Counted from the first letter of the stretch, positions 6,206-15,246 are shown. The stretch is 64,000 nucleotides of DNA from Alistipes dispar (GCF_006542685.1 NZ_AP019736.1:1972001-2036000); one strand, 5' to 3'. Notes: generated from the sequence alone by a model not told the origin. Numbers and translations: made by a program.

Positions 6206-9160
6206 GTGAAACGGGGGTGGCTTCTCGCGCTGGCGGCGGCGTGCGTCCTGGGCGGCGTGCGGCGTGCGGCGGCGCAATATTACACGTGGGGTGCGGACGC
6301 TCCGATGAAATGGTCCGCGATCCGCACGCCGGACGTGCGGATGATCTATCCCGACACGGCGTCGGGGCTGGCCGCGCGCACGCTCCACTACATCCGCTCC
6401 GTGCAGCCCTCGATCGGCTACGGATTCCGCCACGGTCCGATGCGGATTCCCTTCGTGATGCATCCCGAGAATTTCCAGTCGAACGGACTGGTCATGTACC
6501 TTCCCAAGCGCGTGGAGTTCCTCTCTTCGCCGGCCATCGACTCCTATTCGATGCCGTGGTACAAGCAGCTCGTGGCCCACGAGTACCGCCACGCCGTGCA
6601 GTACAACAACCTCGACCGGGGGCTGATCCGCGTGCTGAGCCGCCTGCTGGGACAGCAGGGTTCGACCGTGGGGCTGCTTTTCATGCCCCTCTGGGCGCTG
6701 GAGGGCGATGCGGTGATGTCCGAAACGATGATGTCCTCCTACGGCCGTGGCCTGCAGCCGTCGTTCACGATGGCCTACCGGGCGATGGGCCGCGTGGGAC
6801 GCAACCGGCGGGACACGCGCGACCGCCGCAATACGGACAAGTGGTTCTGCGGTTCCTACCGCGACTACATTCCCGACCACTACGAGCTGGGCTACCAGCT
6901 CTGCTCCTATGCCTACGACCGCTACGGGGAGAATGTCTGGGACAAGGTGGCGTGGTACGGTTCGCGCAATCCCTACGTGATTCTGACGACGCACGCCGCG
7001 CTGCGGAAATATTATCGCACGAGCGTCGGCGAGCTGTTCCGCGAGACGTTCGACGATCTGGAGCGGTTCTGGGATTCGCTCCCGGAGAGCGGGGACAGCG
7101 CCTCGACGCTCACGCCGCTTCCCGAGGGCAACCATACGACCTACCAGTGGCCGCTGCCGCTGGGCGATACGGCGGTGCTGGCGTTGAAGACCGATTTCGA
7201 CCGCTCGACGCGCTTCGTGCGGATCGACCGCCGCACGGGCCGGGAGCGGACCGTCTGCCGCACGGGGATGGTCTCGACGCGGCCGACGATGGCCGGCGGC
7301 CGCGTGTGGTGGACCGAATACCGCCGTTCGCTGCTCTTCGAACAGCGGGTCAATTCGCAGCTCTGTTACATGGACATCGCCGACGGGCGTCCCCGCACGG
7401 CCGTGGGATACCGCAGGGCGCTCTATCCCACGGCGGCGGACGGGGCGCTGGGGTGGATCGAGTACGCCCCCGACGGCCGTTACACGGTCGTCGTCGAACG
7501 GGACGGCGCGCCGGAGGAGCGCTTCGAAGCGCCCGAAGGGAAGGAGCTGCACGGGCTGGCGTGGGACGACCGCACGGTGGCGTGGTACGTGCTGGTGACC
7601 GACGACGAGGGCATGTGGCTCGGGCGGATCGACGCCGAGGGGCTGCATCCCGTGACGCGGGGCGCCCGGATCACGCTGTCGGACCTGCGGGCCGGTGGCG
7701 GGAAGCTCTATTTCGGGTCGATCGCCTCGGGCAAGGACGAGGCGCACTGCTACGACCTCGTCGCCCGCCGCGAGTACCGTCTCACCGCCTCCGAATACGG
7801 CTCGTTCGACCCCGCGCCGGCGGGCGGACGGCTGCTCGTGACGACCTACGACAGGCTGGGCTACCGCGTGGCGGAGCAGGCGGCCGATTCGCTGCTCGTG
7901 CCCGTTGCGCCGTCGGCGCTTCCGGTCGATCTGGTCAATCCGCCGCGCAGGCGCTGGGCGGTGGTGAATCTCGACACGGTGCGCTTCACGCCGGCCGATT
8001 CGGTGCGGCAAGGGGAGCGGTTCCGCGCGAAGCGTTACAGGAAGGGACCGAACCTGGTGAACGTACACAGTTGGATGCCGCTGGCATTCAATCCGTTCGC
8101 GGCCGTGGACGAGCACGTGATCGACCTCAATCTGGGCTTTACGCTCATGTCGCAGAACCTGCTGTCGAGCGCCGAAGCCTACGCCTCCTACGGCTGGAAC
8201 CGCAGCGAAGGGTCGCTCGTCAAGCTCGGCGTGCGCTATTTCGGGTTGGGACTCCGCTTCGACCTGGACGTGTCGTACGGAGGCAACCAGCTCTTCTATT
8301 CGCTCGCCTCGTACGACCCGGTGACCGGGAATCCGGTCTATCAGTCGCAGCCCGCGCCCGACCGGTACTATTCGGTGGGGCTTTCGGCCACGCTGCCGCT
8401 CTATTTCCAGCGCGGCTACCATACGCGGCAGCTCTCGCTCTCGGCCGGGTGGAACTATTCGAACGGCATGGTGGCCGACCTGAACAAGATCGAGTGGGAG
8501 AACGGCAGCATCCATAACATCCAGCGCATCGGCTTCAACGAGGGGCTGCACAAACTTTCGTTCGGGGCCGGATTCTCGGACCAGGTGCGCCTTGCGCACC
8601 GCGACTTCGCGCCCCGCTGGGGATATGCGCTCAACGCCTCCTACACGTTCGATCCGGCCAATGCCGACTTCAGCAACCTCGTCTCGTTCTACGGACAGAG
8701 CTACCTGCCGGGTTTCGCGCCGCACCATTCGGTGCTGCTGGCGGCGACGTACCAGACTTCGGTGGGCGGTTACAAGTTCCCGGCGGGGTATGCGCCGCTC
8801 AGCTACAAGTCCACGCGGCTCATTCCGCACGGCTTCACCTCGTCGGAGATCGTTTCGAACGACTATACGGCTCTTTCGCTCGATTACCAGTTGCCGGTGT
8901 GGTATCCCGAGGGCGGCATCGGTTCGGTGCTCTACTTCAAGCGCATCCGCCTGAACGCGGGGGGCGACTACGCGCAGTTCCGCCGCCCGGCGGGCAGCGG
9001 AATGGAGTGGCGGCGCATCTGGTCCGTGGGTGGCGATCTGATCTTCGACTTCAATGCGTTCCGGCAGCCCGCTTCGGCTACCTCGACCTTCAAACTCTCC
9101 TGTTACCGGCCCTCGACCGGCGGCGTGTGGATTGCCGGTTCGCTGGGACTTCCGTTCTGA
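6206..9160 (+). CDS. Exported HExxH metalloprotease-like / propeller / beta-barrel protein
   Basis: The 984-residue product starts at GTG with no base between it and the previous stop. A signal peptide ends near AAAQ (about residue 24). The N-terminal region has HEYRH (residues 125-129), a zinc-metallopeptidase HExxH motif, with a candidate third ligand glutamate in ALEGDA about 40 residues later. The middle (about 320-620) is rich in beta-propeller-like repeats (TDFDRSTRF, PTMAGGRVWW). The last 300 residues alternate polar and hydrophobic residues and end in GSLGLPF, as in outer-membrane beta-barrels. It is therefore likely an outer-membrane protein with a periplasmic or surface peptidase-like head. 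I know no named function for this architecture. Whether it is active is inference. Confidence 0.7.
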   Translation: MKRGWLLALAAACVLGGVRRAAAQYYTWGADAPMKWSAIRTPDVRMIYPDTASGLAARTLHYIRSVQPSIGYGFRHGPMRIPFVMHPENFQSNGLVMYLPKRVEFLSSPAIDSYSMPWYKQLVAHEYRHAVQYNNLDRGLIRVLSRLLGQQGSTVGLLFMPLWALEGDAVMSETMMSSYGRGLQPSFTMAYRAMGRVGRNRRDTRDRRNTDKWFCGSYRDYIPDHYELGYQLCSYAYDRYGENVWDKVAWYGSRNPYVILTTHAALRKYYRTSVGELFRETFDDLERFWDSLPESGDSASTLTPLPEGNHTTYQWPLPLGDTAVLALKTDFDRSTRFVRIDRRTGRERTVCRTGMVSTRPTMAGGRVWWTEYRRSLLFEQRVNSQLCYMDIADGRPRTAVGYRRALYPTAADGALGWIEYAPDGRYTVVVERDGAPEERFEAPEGKELHGLAWDDRTVAWYVLVTDDEGMWLGRIDAEGLHPVTRGARITLSDLRAGGGKLYFGSIASGKDEAHCYDLVARREYRLTASEYGSFDPAPAGGRLLVTTYDRLGYRVAEQAADSLLVPVAPSALPVDLVNPPRRRWAVVNLDTVRFTPADSVRQGERFRAKRYRKGPNLVNVHSWMPLAFNPFAAVDEHVIDLNLGFTLMSQNLLSSAEAYASYGWNRSEGSLVKLGVRYFGLGLRFDLDVSYGGNQLFYSLASYDPVTGNPVYQSQPAPDRYYSVGLSATLPLYFQRGYHTRQLSLSAGWNYSNGMVADLNKIEWENGSIHNIQRIGFNEGLHKLSFGAGFSDQVRLAHRDFAPRWGYALNASYTFDPANADFSNLVSFYGQSYLPGFAPHHSVLLAATYQTSVGGYKFPAGYAPLSYKSTRLIPHGFTSSEIVSNDYTALSLDYQLPVWYPEGGIGSVLYFKRIRLNAGGDYAQFRRPAGSGMEWRRIWSVGGDLIFDFNAFRQPASATSTFKLSCYRPSTGGVWIAGSLGLPF

Positions 9161-9169
9161 TTTTTTTCG

Positions 9170-9177
9170 TACCTTTG
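9170..9177 (+). promoter_or_regulatory. -7 element of the PBP1A gene
   Basis: TACCTTTG preceded by TTTTTTTCG matches TAnnTTTG and lies 16 bases before the ATG at 9194, just after the stop of the upstream gene. Confidence 0.7.
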
Positions 9178-9193
9178 CCCAAAATTCCGTCCT

Positions 9194-11611
9194 ATGTCAC
9201 AACCGAAGAAGCGGGGCGTCAGCCCGAAGACGATAAAATGGATCTGGTGCGCGGCCTTCGCGCCCTTCGCGCTGGTGGCCGTGATGCTGCTGCTCACGGC
9301 GCTGGGAACTTTCGGCCGCATTCCGTCGTTCGAGGAGCTGGAGAACCCGCGCAGCAACCTCGCCACGGAGGTCTATTCGGAGGACGGCAAGGTGATCGGC
9401 ACGTTCTTCGTGCAGAACCGCTCCTATGTGCAGTATGCCGACCTGTTCCCCTCCGATTCGACGCTCCGTATCCGGCTCGACGGACGGGAGGTGCCGCCCA
9501 TCGTCGCGGCGCTGATCTCCACGGAGGACGTGCGCTTCCGCAACCATTCGGGCATCGACATCCCCTCGCTGGCGCGCGTGGCGGTGAAGACCCTGCTGTT
9601 GCAGAACACCTCGCAGGGCGGCGGTTCGACGATCACGCAGCAGTTGGCCAAGAACCTCTTCCCGCGCGACACGGCCCGCAACCGGGGCCGCATCGCACGC
9701 ACGGCGAAACTCGTGACGTCGAAATTCAAGGAGTGGATCACGGCGCTCAAGCTCGAATACAACTACACGAAGGAGGAGATCGCCGCCATGTACCTCAATA
9801 CGGTGGAGTACGGTTCGAACGCCTACGGCATCAAGTCGGCGGCGCACACCTTCTTCAACAAGGAGCCCGACGAGCTGAACGTGCAGGAGGCCGCCGTGCT
9901 GGTGGGCGTGGTGAACGCCCCGACGCGCTACTCCCCCCTGCGCAACTACGACAACGCCGTGGCGCGCCGCAACCTGGTGCTCTCGCGCATGGCGAAGGCC
10001 GGGGCGCTCACGCGCAAACAGTGCGATTCGATTTCGGCGCTGCCGATCGTGCTCAACTTCAACCCCGTGTCGCACAATGCCGGCACGGCGACCTATTTCC
10101 GCGAGATGCTGCGGCTGGTGATGAACGCCGAGCGGCCGCGCCGCAACCAGTTCTACACCGAGTGGGACTACGACGAGGCGGTCCGGGAGTACGAGAACAA
10201 CCCGATCTACGGCTGGTGTCACAAGAACCGCAAGGCCGACGGCAAACCCTACGACATCTACCGCGACGGACTGAAGATCTACACCACGATCGACTCCCGG
10301 ATGCAGGCCTACGCCGAGCAGGCCGTGCAGCGGCAGCTCGAGAAGGTGATCCAGCCCGGCATGGACCGGCAGTACCGCCAGACGCGGAGCATCTTCGTGG
10401 ATGCCACGCGCGAGGAGCGCGAGCGGATCATGCGGCAGGCCGTCCGCTATTCGGACCGTTACCGCGAAATGAAGAGCGCGGGCTTCAGCGCGAAGGAGAT
10501 CGAAGCGTCGTTCGACAAGCCGTGCCGGATGAAGATCTTCACCTACGGGGGCGACCGCGATACGCTGATGACCCCGCGCGACTCGATCCTGCACCACAAG
10601 GGGATCATGCGTGCCGCGATGGTGTCGGTGGACCCCCGCACAGGGCATGTGAAGGCGTACGTGGGCGGTCCGAATTTCCGCTATTTCAAGTACGACATGG
10701 CCAAGCAGGGCAAGCGGCAGATCGGCTCGGCGATCAAACCCTTCGTCTATACCTTCGCCATCGACCACCTCGGGCTGACGCCCTGCACGATGGTCCCGAA
10801 CCTGCCCGTCACGATCGAGACGGCCAACGGAACGGCCTGGTCGCCGAAAGAGGCCGGGAAGGTCGTTTACGACGGTGTGCCCCATCCGCTCAAATGGGGC
10901 CTCGCGCGCAGCCGCAACAACTACTCGGCGTGGATCATGAAGCAGGCCAAGCAGCCGGCCGCCGTGGCCGACTTCATCCACAACATGGGCATCCGCAGTT
11001 TCATCGACCCCGTGCCGGCGCTGTGCCTCGGCTCGTCGGAGTCGAACGTCTTCGAGCTGGCGAGCGCCTTCTCGACCTTCGCCAACGAGGGCGTGCACAC
11101 CGACCCGATCTTCGTGACGCGCATCGAGGACAGGCAGGGCAACCTCATCGCCAGCTTCATTCCCCAGTCGCAGGACGCCGTGAGCGAACGCACGGCCTAC
11201 ACGATGCTCACCATGCTGCAAGGCGTGGTCAATTCCGGAACGGCGGGCCGCCTGAAGTGGCAGTTCGGCTTCGAGGACATGGAGATCGGCGGCAAGACCG
11301 GTACGTCGAACAAGAACCGCGACGCGTGGTTCGTCTGCGTGGCGCCGAAGCTCGTGACGAGTGCGTGGGTCGGCGGCGAGGACCAGTCGGTGCACCGCAT
11401 TTCGGGCGGCGAGGGCAGCGTGATGGCGCTGCCGATCGTCGGGGAGTTCATGAAGTCGGTTTACGGCGACGGCCGTCTGGGCATCAGCCGCGAGGACAAG
11501 TTCGCACGGCCGACGCTGATGCCGCGCTACGACTGCGACGAGCAGCCGGAAGGCGCGGACGAGCGCGCTTCGGAGACGGGGATCGCCGAGGACGACGCCT
11601 TCTTCGATTGA
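9194..11611 (+). CDS. mrcA: Bifunctional penicillin-binding protein 1A (transglycosylase/transpeptidase)
   Basis: The 805-residue protein has one N-terminal transmembrane helix (about residues 17-38). A GT51 glycosyltransferase domain follows with EDVRFRNHSGID (catalytic Glu111) and GGSTITQQLAKN (about 142-153). The transpeptidase domain contains GSAIKPF (SxxK serine near residue 512), the SRN motif in ARSRNNYS and the KTGTSN motif near residue 700. It polymerises lipid II into glycan strands and cross-links the peptides outside the inner membrane. Length and motif order are those of PBP1A. The C-terminus is short and acidic. It has its own promoter and is followed by a hairpin lacking a T run. 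Confidence 0.95.
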   Translation: MSQPKKRGVSPKTIKWIWCAAFAPFALVAVMLLLTALGTFGRIPSFEELENPRSNLATEVYSEDGKVIGTFFVQNRSYVQYADLFPSDSTLRIRLDGREVPPIVAALISTEDVRFRNHSGIDIPSLARVAVKTLLLQNTSQGGGSTITQQLAKNLFPRDTARNRGRIARTAKLVTSKFKEWITALKLEYNYTKEEIAAMYLNTVEYGSNAYGIKSAAHTFFNKEPDELNVQEAAVLVGVVNAPTRYSPLRNYDNAVARRNLVLSRMAKAGALTRKQCDSISALPIVLNFNPVSHNAGTATYFREMLRLVMNAERPRRNQFYTEWDYDEAVREYENNPIYGWCHKNRKADGKPYDIYRDGLKIYTTIDSRMQAYAEQAVQRQLEKVIQPGMDRQYRQTRSIFVDATREERERIMRQAVRYSDRYREMKSAGFSAKEIEASFDKPCRMKIFTYGGDRDTLMTPRDSILHHKGIMRAAMVSVDPRTGHVKAYVGGPNFRYFKYDMAKQGKRQIGSAIKPFVYTFAIDHLGLTPCTMVPNLPVTIETANGTAWSPKEAGKVVYDGVPHPLKWGLARSRNNYSAWIMKQAKQPAAVADFIHNMGIRSFIDPVPALCLGSSESNVFELASAFSTFANEGVHTDPIFVTRIEDRQGNLIASFIPQSQDAVSERTAYTMLTMLQGVVNSGTAGRLKWQFGFEDMEIGGKTGTSNKNRDAWFVCVAPKLVTSAWVGGEDQSVHRISGGEGSVMALPIVGEFMKSVYGDGRLGISREDKFARPTLMPRYDCDEQPEGADERASETGIAEDDAFFD

Positions 11612-11651
11612 TGCGTCCCGGCCGCTTTCGGGAAATCGCACGGCCGGAACA

Positions 11652-11672
11652 CCCCTTCCTCGGGGGAAGGGG
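11652..11672 (+). other. Hairpin downstream of the PBP1A gene
   Basis: CCCCTTCC pairs with GGAAGGGG around a five-base loop. No T tract follows, so termination here would need another factor. It may instead be a 3' stability element. Confidence 0.35.
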
Positions 11673-11753
11673 CGGCCCGGACTGCGGCGGAGAGGTCCGG
11701 TTCCGGGCGGATGACGGATATTGTTGTACCATGTAAAGTAAATACGCAAGACT

Positions 11754-12746
11754 ATGAAAATCGCAATCGTGGGCGCCAGCGGCGCCGTGGGCCAGGAGTT
11801 CCTGAAGATTCTCGGGGAGCGGCCGCTGCCGATCGACGAGTTGCTGCTGTTCGGATCGCAGCGCAGCGCGGGACGCACCTACCGGTTCCGGGGACGGGAC
11901 CTGACGGTGAGGTTGTTGCAGCACAACGACGATTTCCGCGGCGTGGATTTCGCCCTCACGTCGGCCGGGGCCGGCACGTCGCGCGAGTTCGCCGCGACGA
12001 TCACGAAGCACGGCGCCGTGATGATCGACAATTCGAGCGCGTTCCGCATGGACGCCGACGTGCCGCTGGTCGTACCGGAGGTCAATCCCGGGGATGCGAA
12101 GAACGCCCCGCGGCGGATCATCGCCAACCCCAACTGCACGACGATCCAGATGGTCGTGGCGCTGAACGCCATCGAGCGCCTTTCGCACATTACGCGCGTG
12201 CATGTCTCCACCTACCAGTCGGCCAGCGGCGCCGGGGCGGCGGCCATGGACGAGCTGGTGCGGCAGTACGCCGAGCTGGGGGCCGGCAGGGAGGCGACGG
12301 TGGAGAAGTTCGCCTTCCAGCTCGCCTACAACGTCATTCCGCATATCGACGTCTTCACGGAGAACGACTATACGAAGGAGGAGATGAAGATGTTCCACGA
12401 GACGCGCAAGATCATGCACTCGGACATTCGCGTGTCGGCCACGTGCGTGCGCGTTCCGGTGATGCGGGCGCACTCGGAGAGCGTCTGGCTCGAGACCGAG
12501 CGTCCCGTTTCGGTGGAGGAGGCCCGCGAGGCTTTCGCGGCGGCTCCGGGTGTGGTGCTGATGGACGACCCGGCGCGGAAAAGCTATCCCATGCCGCTGT
12601 TCGCCGCCGGCAAGGATCCCGTCTATGTGGGACGTATCCGGCGGGACCTGACAGCGGACAACGGCCTTGCGTTCTGGTGCGTGAGCGACCAGATCAAGAA
12701 AGGCGCGGCGCTCAACGCCGTGCAGATTCTCGAGACGCTGCTCTGA
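11754..12746 (+). CDS. asd: Aspartate-semialdehyde dehydrogenase
   Basis: The 330-residue protein begins KIAIVGASGAVGQEFL, the NADP-binding Rossmann loop of Asd. It contains NPNCTT with the catalytic cysteine at residue 128 and the active-site region VSTYQSASGAG near 155. It reduces L-aspartyl-4-phosphate to the semialdehyde, the branch point to lysine/diaminopimelate, threonine and methionine. Together with the aspartate kinase 8 kb upstream it gives two consecutive pathway steps, but they are not in one operon. Length is normal for the family. A rho-independent terminator follows. Confidence 0.96.
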   Translation: MKIAIVGASGAVGQEFLKILGERPLPIDELLLFGSQRSAGRTYRFRGRDLTVRLLQHNDDFRGVDFALTSAGAGTSREFAATITKHGAVMIDNSSAFRMDADVPLVVPEVNPGDAKNAPRRIIANPNCTTIQMVVALNAIERLSHITRVHVSTYQSASGAGAAAMDELVRQYAELGAGREATVEKFAFQLAYNVIPHIDVFTENDYTKEEMKMFHETRKIMHSDIRVSATCVRVPVMRAHSESVWLETERPVSVEEAREAFAAAPGVVLMDDPARKSYPMPLFAAGKDPVYVGRIRRDLTADNGLAFWCVSDQIKKGAALNAVQILETLL

Positions 12747-12768
12747 CGCCTTGCGGCGGCTGACGGTC

Positions 12769-12807
12769 CGGTCCGGGACGCCTGCGGGTGTTCCGGACCG
12801 ATTTTTT
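12769..12807 (+). terminator. Rho-independent terminator after asd
   Basis: CGGTCCGG pairs with CCGGACCG across a 16-base loop, followed by GATTTTTT-type sequence. A second, overlapping copy of CGGTCCGG starts five bases earlier and could pair instead. The T run leads straight into the G10 tract. Confidence 0.7.
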
Positions 12808-12808
12808 C

Positions 12809-12818
12809 GGGGGGGGGG
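12809..12818. repeat. Homopolymeric G10 tract in a promoter region
   Basis: Ten consecutive G residues lie between the asd terminator and the -7-like element of the next gene, 20 bases upstream of that element, about where a -33 box would be. Tracts of this length are prone to slipped-strand mispairing, and changes in length would alter promoter spacing. Confidence 0.75.
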
Positions 12819-12838
12819 TAGATCCGGAAAATTTTTCG

Positions 12839-12846
12839 TATATTGG
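12839..12846 (+). promoter_or_regulatory. Possible variant -7 element
   Basis: TATATTGG preceded by TTTTTCG resembles the -7 consensus with one mismatch (TTGG for TTTG). It lies 11 bases before the ATG at 12858, and the G10 tract is just upstream. Confidence 0.45.
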
Positions 12847-12857
12847 CTTCCGGACAA

Positions 12858-13388
12858 ATGATTTGCAGGATGAACGAGGTATGGTTACGGCGGCTGCGGC
12901 GGCTCGAGGAGCTGCCCGGACCGGTTTGGGTGTTCGGAGCCTATGTGGTGGCGCGTGCCGCCCGGTGGGCGTTCGAGCGGAGCGTGATGCTTGTCAAGGG
13001 CAGTCTGGACTGGCAGACGCTCTGGGTCGAGGGACTGGTGCTGCTGGGGGTCCTTCTTCCCGTCGCGGTCTTGTGGCTGCTCGTGTCAGGCTCTTCCCGG
13101 GCGCTGTCGCTGGCCCGGTGGTACGCCGGATTGCGGGCCGTGTTGCACTTCGTTTCGTTGTTGTACCCGTTGGTCGTCGGCTACGGTCCCGAAACGGTAA
13201 GCGAGGTGGGGCACGAATTCCTGGCGCGGGGACTCGTCTCGGTTGCCGTGGGCTGCGGCCTTTGGTTCGTCTTTCTGCTCTATCTGGAACGGTCGTCGCG
13301 GCTGCGGGCCGTGCTGCCTGCCGGGCAGCGTCCGGCGCCGTGGTGGGCGGTCGCGGTGCTGCTCTGCGTGCTGCCTTTCGCGGGCTGA
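12858..13388 (+). CDS. Small multi-pass membrane protein of unknown function
   Basis: The 176-residue protein has four or five hydrophobic segments (around residues 20-35, 50-80, 95-115, 120-145 and 160-175), with arginine-rich cytoplasmic-looking loops such as RRLRRLEE. No recognisable domain is visible. Two ATG codons are possible, 12858 and 12870; I used the first, as both lie behind the same promoter. The gene stands alone between the asd terminator and a strong terminator of its own. The G10 tract in its promoter region suggests variable expression. Function is unknown. Confidence 0.6.
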   Translation: MICRMNEVWLRRLRRLEELPGPVWVFGAYVVARAARWAFERSVMLVKGSLDWQTLWVEGLVLLGVLLPVAVLWLLVSGSSRALSLARWYAGLRAVLHFVSLLYPLVVGYGPETVSEVGHEFLARGLVSVAVGCGLWFVFLLYLERSSRLRAVLPAGQRPAPWWAVAVLLCVLPFAG

Positions 13389-13420
13389 TACCGTATCCGG
13401 AGCGTCCCCGGCATGAAACG

Positions 13421-13464
13421 ACCGGGGCGGAACGCAGCCGCGTTTCCGCCCCGGTGCTTCTTTC
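13421..13464. terminator. Terminator hairpin between convergent genes
   Basis: ACCGGGGCGGAA pairs with TTCCGCCCCGGT (12 pairs, loop of 11 bases). It is followed by GCTTCTTT on the plus strand and CGTTTCA on the minus strand. It can serve the membrane protein gene and tnaA, although the T tracts are weak. Confidence 0.65.
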
Positions 13465-13474
13465 GGGAGTGCCT

Positions 13475-14851
13475 TTAGATCTTCTCCAGCTCCACGGTGA
13501 AGTGGCGCAGGATGGGCGCTTCGAAGGAGATACGGTAGCCGGTCGTGATCGTGTGGCGCCGCTCGTAGATGTTGCGGCAGGCGGCGGCGATCACGCGGAT
13601 GTGGTTGTCGGTGTATACGCGGCGCGGAATGGCCAGACGCAGCAGTTCGAGCGCGGGGTAACGGTTCTCGTGCGTCTCGGGGTCGCGGTCGGCGAGGATC
13701 GAGCCGATCTCCACGCCGCGGATGCCTGCTTCGAGGTAGAGCTCTACGGCCAGCGTCTGGGCGATGAACTGCTCCTTCGGCAGGTTGGGCAGCACCCGTT
13801 TCGCATCGACGAAGATGGCGTGGCCGCCGGCCGGCCGCTGGTACGGCACGCCGTACTCGTCGAGCAGGTCGCCCAGCAGCTTCACCTGCCGGATGCGGGC
13901 GTCGAGCTGTCCGAACTCCGTGTTTTCGTCCAGTCCCACGGCCAGCGCGTCCATGTCGCGGCCCGACATGCCGCCGTAGGTGACATAGCCTTCGAACATG
14001 ATGCAGAAGGACATGGCCTTGCGGAACAGCTCTTCGGAACGCATCGCCACGAAGCCTCCCATGTTCACCACGCCGTCCTTCTTGGCCGAAATGGTCATGA
14101 TGTCGGCGTACTGGTAGATTTCGCGCACGATCTCCTTGATCGACTTGTCGGCGTAGCCCTCCTCGCGGGTCTTGATGAAGTAGGCGTTCTCGGCGAAGCG
14201 GGCCGAGTCGATGAGCAGGGGCACGCCGTAACGGCGGCACACCTCGGCCGTCTCGCGGATGTTGCGCATCGACACGGGCTGTCCTCCGGCCGTGTTGTTG
14301 GTGATCGTCAGCACGACGCACGGAACCTTCTCGCGGGGATTCTCGCGCAGCACCTTTTCGAGCTTGGCGGTGTCCATCTCGCCCTTGAAGGGGATTTCGA
14401 GCTGCGTGTCGGCCGCGGCGTCGATGGTGCAGTCCACGGCGTGACAGCGGCGGTATTCGATATGTCCCTTCGTGGTGTCGAAATGGGAGTTGCCCGGCAC
14501 GATGTCGCCCTCGCGGAGCAGCGCCGAGAAGATGACGTTCTCCGCCGCGCGGCCCTGATGCGTGGGCAGGAAGTGGGGCATGCCGAACAGCCGTTCGATC
14601 GTCTCCCGGAGCCGGAAGTAGGAGGAGGCTCCGGCGTAGCTCTCGTCGCCGGTCATCAAGGCGGCCCACTGGCGGTCCGACATCGAGCCGGTTCCCGAAT
14701 CGGTCAGCAGGTCGATCGTCACCTGGTCCGAACGCAGCTTGAAGAGGTTGTAGTGCGCCTGGCGAATCCACGTCTCGCGCTCGGCGCGGGTCGAGGTCCG
14801 GATCGCCTCGGTCATCTTGATCCTGTAAGGTTCGCAATAGGGTAGTTCCAT
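13475..14851 (-). CDS. tnaA: Tryptophanase (tryptophan indole-lyase)
   Basis: This 458-residue PLP enzyme splits L-tryptophan into indole, pyruvate and ammonia. It shows IDLLTDSGTGSMSD near residue 46, PTHQGR near 95, DSARFAENAYFIK near 214, and the PLP lysine in SAKKDG (second lysine, residue 258). Tyrosine phenol-lyase is the close alternative. The segment VEIGSIL matches tryptophanase, whereas tyrosine phenol-lyase has the ERG-type substrate-arginine motif there. The N-terminal region (MSDRQWAALMTGDESYAG) looks rather lyase-like for both. The gene stands alone with its own promoter and a 41-base leader. I see no TnaC-like leader peptide and no adjacent tryptophan transporter. Confidence 0.9.
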   Translation of the reverse strand: MELPYCEPYRIKMTEAIRTSTRAERETWIRQAHYNLFKLRSDQVTIDLLTDSGTGSMSDRQWAALMTGDESYAGASSYFRLRETIERLFGMPHFLPTHQGRAAENVIFSALLREGDIVPGNSHFDTTKGHIEYRRCHAVDCTIDAAADTQLEIPFKGEMDTAKLEKVLRENPREKVPCVVLTITNNTAGGQPVSMRNIRETAEVCRRYGVPLLIDSARFAENAYFIKTREEGYADKSIKEIVREIYQYADIMTISAKKDGVVNMGGFVAMRSEELFRKAMSFCIMFEGYVTYGGMSGRDMDALAVGLDENTEFGQLDARIRQVKLLGDLLDEYGVPYQRPAGGHAIFVDAKRVLPNLPKEQFIAQTLAVELYLEAGIRGVEIGSILADRDPETHENRYPALELLRLAIPRRVYTDNHIRVIAAACRNIYERRHTITTGYRISFEAPILRHFTVELEKI

Positions 14852-14892
14852 ATCGGAAAGTTTTTTAGGTTATGGATTTGTGGTTTTACCCT

Positions 14893-14900
14893 CAAAAATA
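14893..14900 (-). promoter_or_regulatory. -7 element of tnaA
   Basis: The minus strand reads TTTTTCGTATTTTTG, with TATTTTTG a perfect -7 consensus. The ATG at 14851 follows 41 bases later. Confidence 0.7.
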
Positions 14901-14913
14901 CGAAAAATTTTCG
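14901..14913 (-). promoter_or_regulatory. Inverted repeat abutting the tnaA -7 element
   Basis: CGAAAA and TTTTCG flank a single A, forming a 13-base inverted repeat directly upstream of the -7 element. Its position suits a repressor site or extended promoter. The T-rich half may simply be the common T-run that precedes -7 boxes here. Confidence 0.35.
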
Positions 14914-15240
14914 AAAAAACGCCTGTCGCGGCTTTTAATTCGTTGTCGTCCCGCGGTTCCGCTTCGGATCGCCGGGCATCCCCGGTTTCGCCCCTGCGCC
15001 GGGTCGCCGTCCCGTTCTGCCGTGTCGCCCCGCCGCGCCGGTCCTCCGCGCTGCCGGGCCGAACGCGTTCCGGGACGCTCCGGAAACGGCCCGGCGATCG
15101 TTCGGTATGGGCGGGGTGGGCGATCCGGGGGCGGAACGTCCGTTTCCCGCGGTTTTGTCGGGTTTTCGGCGGATCGCGGCGGCGTCCGGAATCCTCCGGA
15201 GAATCTATTTTTTGGCCCCGTGTTGTTTTTTTTCGCCGAA
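14914..15240. other. GC-rich intergenic stretch without a recognised feature
   Basis: About 330 bases between the tnaA promoter and the small secreted protein gene. I see no credible gene, tRNA, or strong repeat here. Reading frames through it are open only because of high GC content. Confidence 0.5.
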
Positions 15241-15246
15241 AAACCG

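Noticed and set aside
5426..8830. Very long minus-strand open frame opposite the SUI1-like and metalloprotease-like genes
   Set aside because: Its translation is low-complexity and rich in Arg, His, Val and Glu, with no family resemblance. It is the mirror of a real gene in high-GC DNA.
13475..14851. Tyrosine phenol-lyase instead of tryptophanase
   Set aside because: The VEIGS segment and DSARFAENAYFIK match tryptophanase; the substrate-arginine region of tyrosine phenol-lyase is not present.
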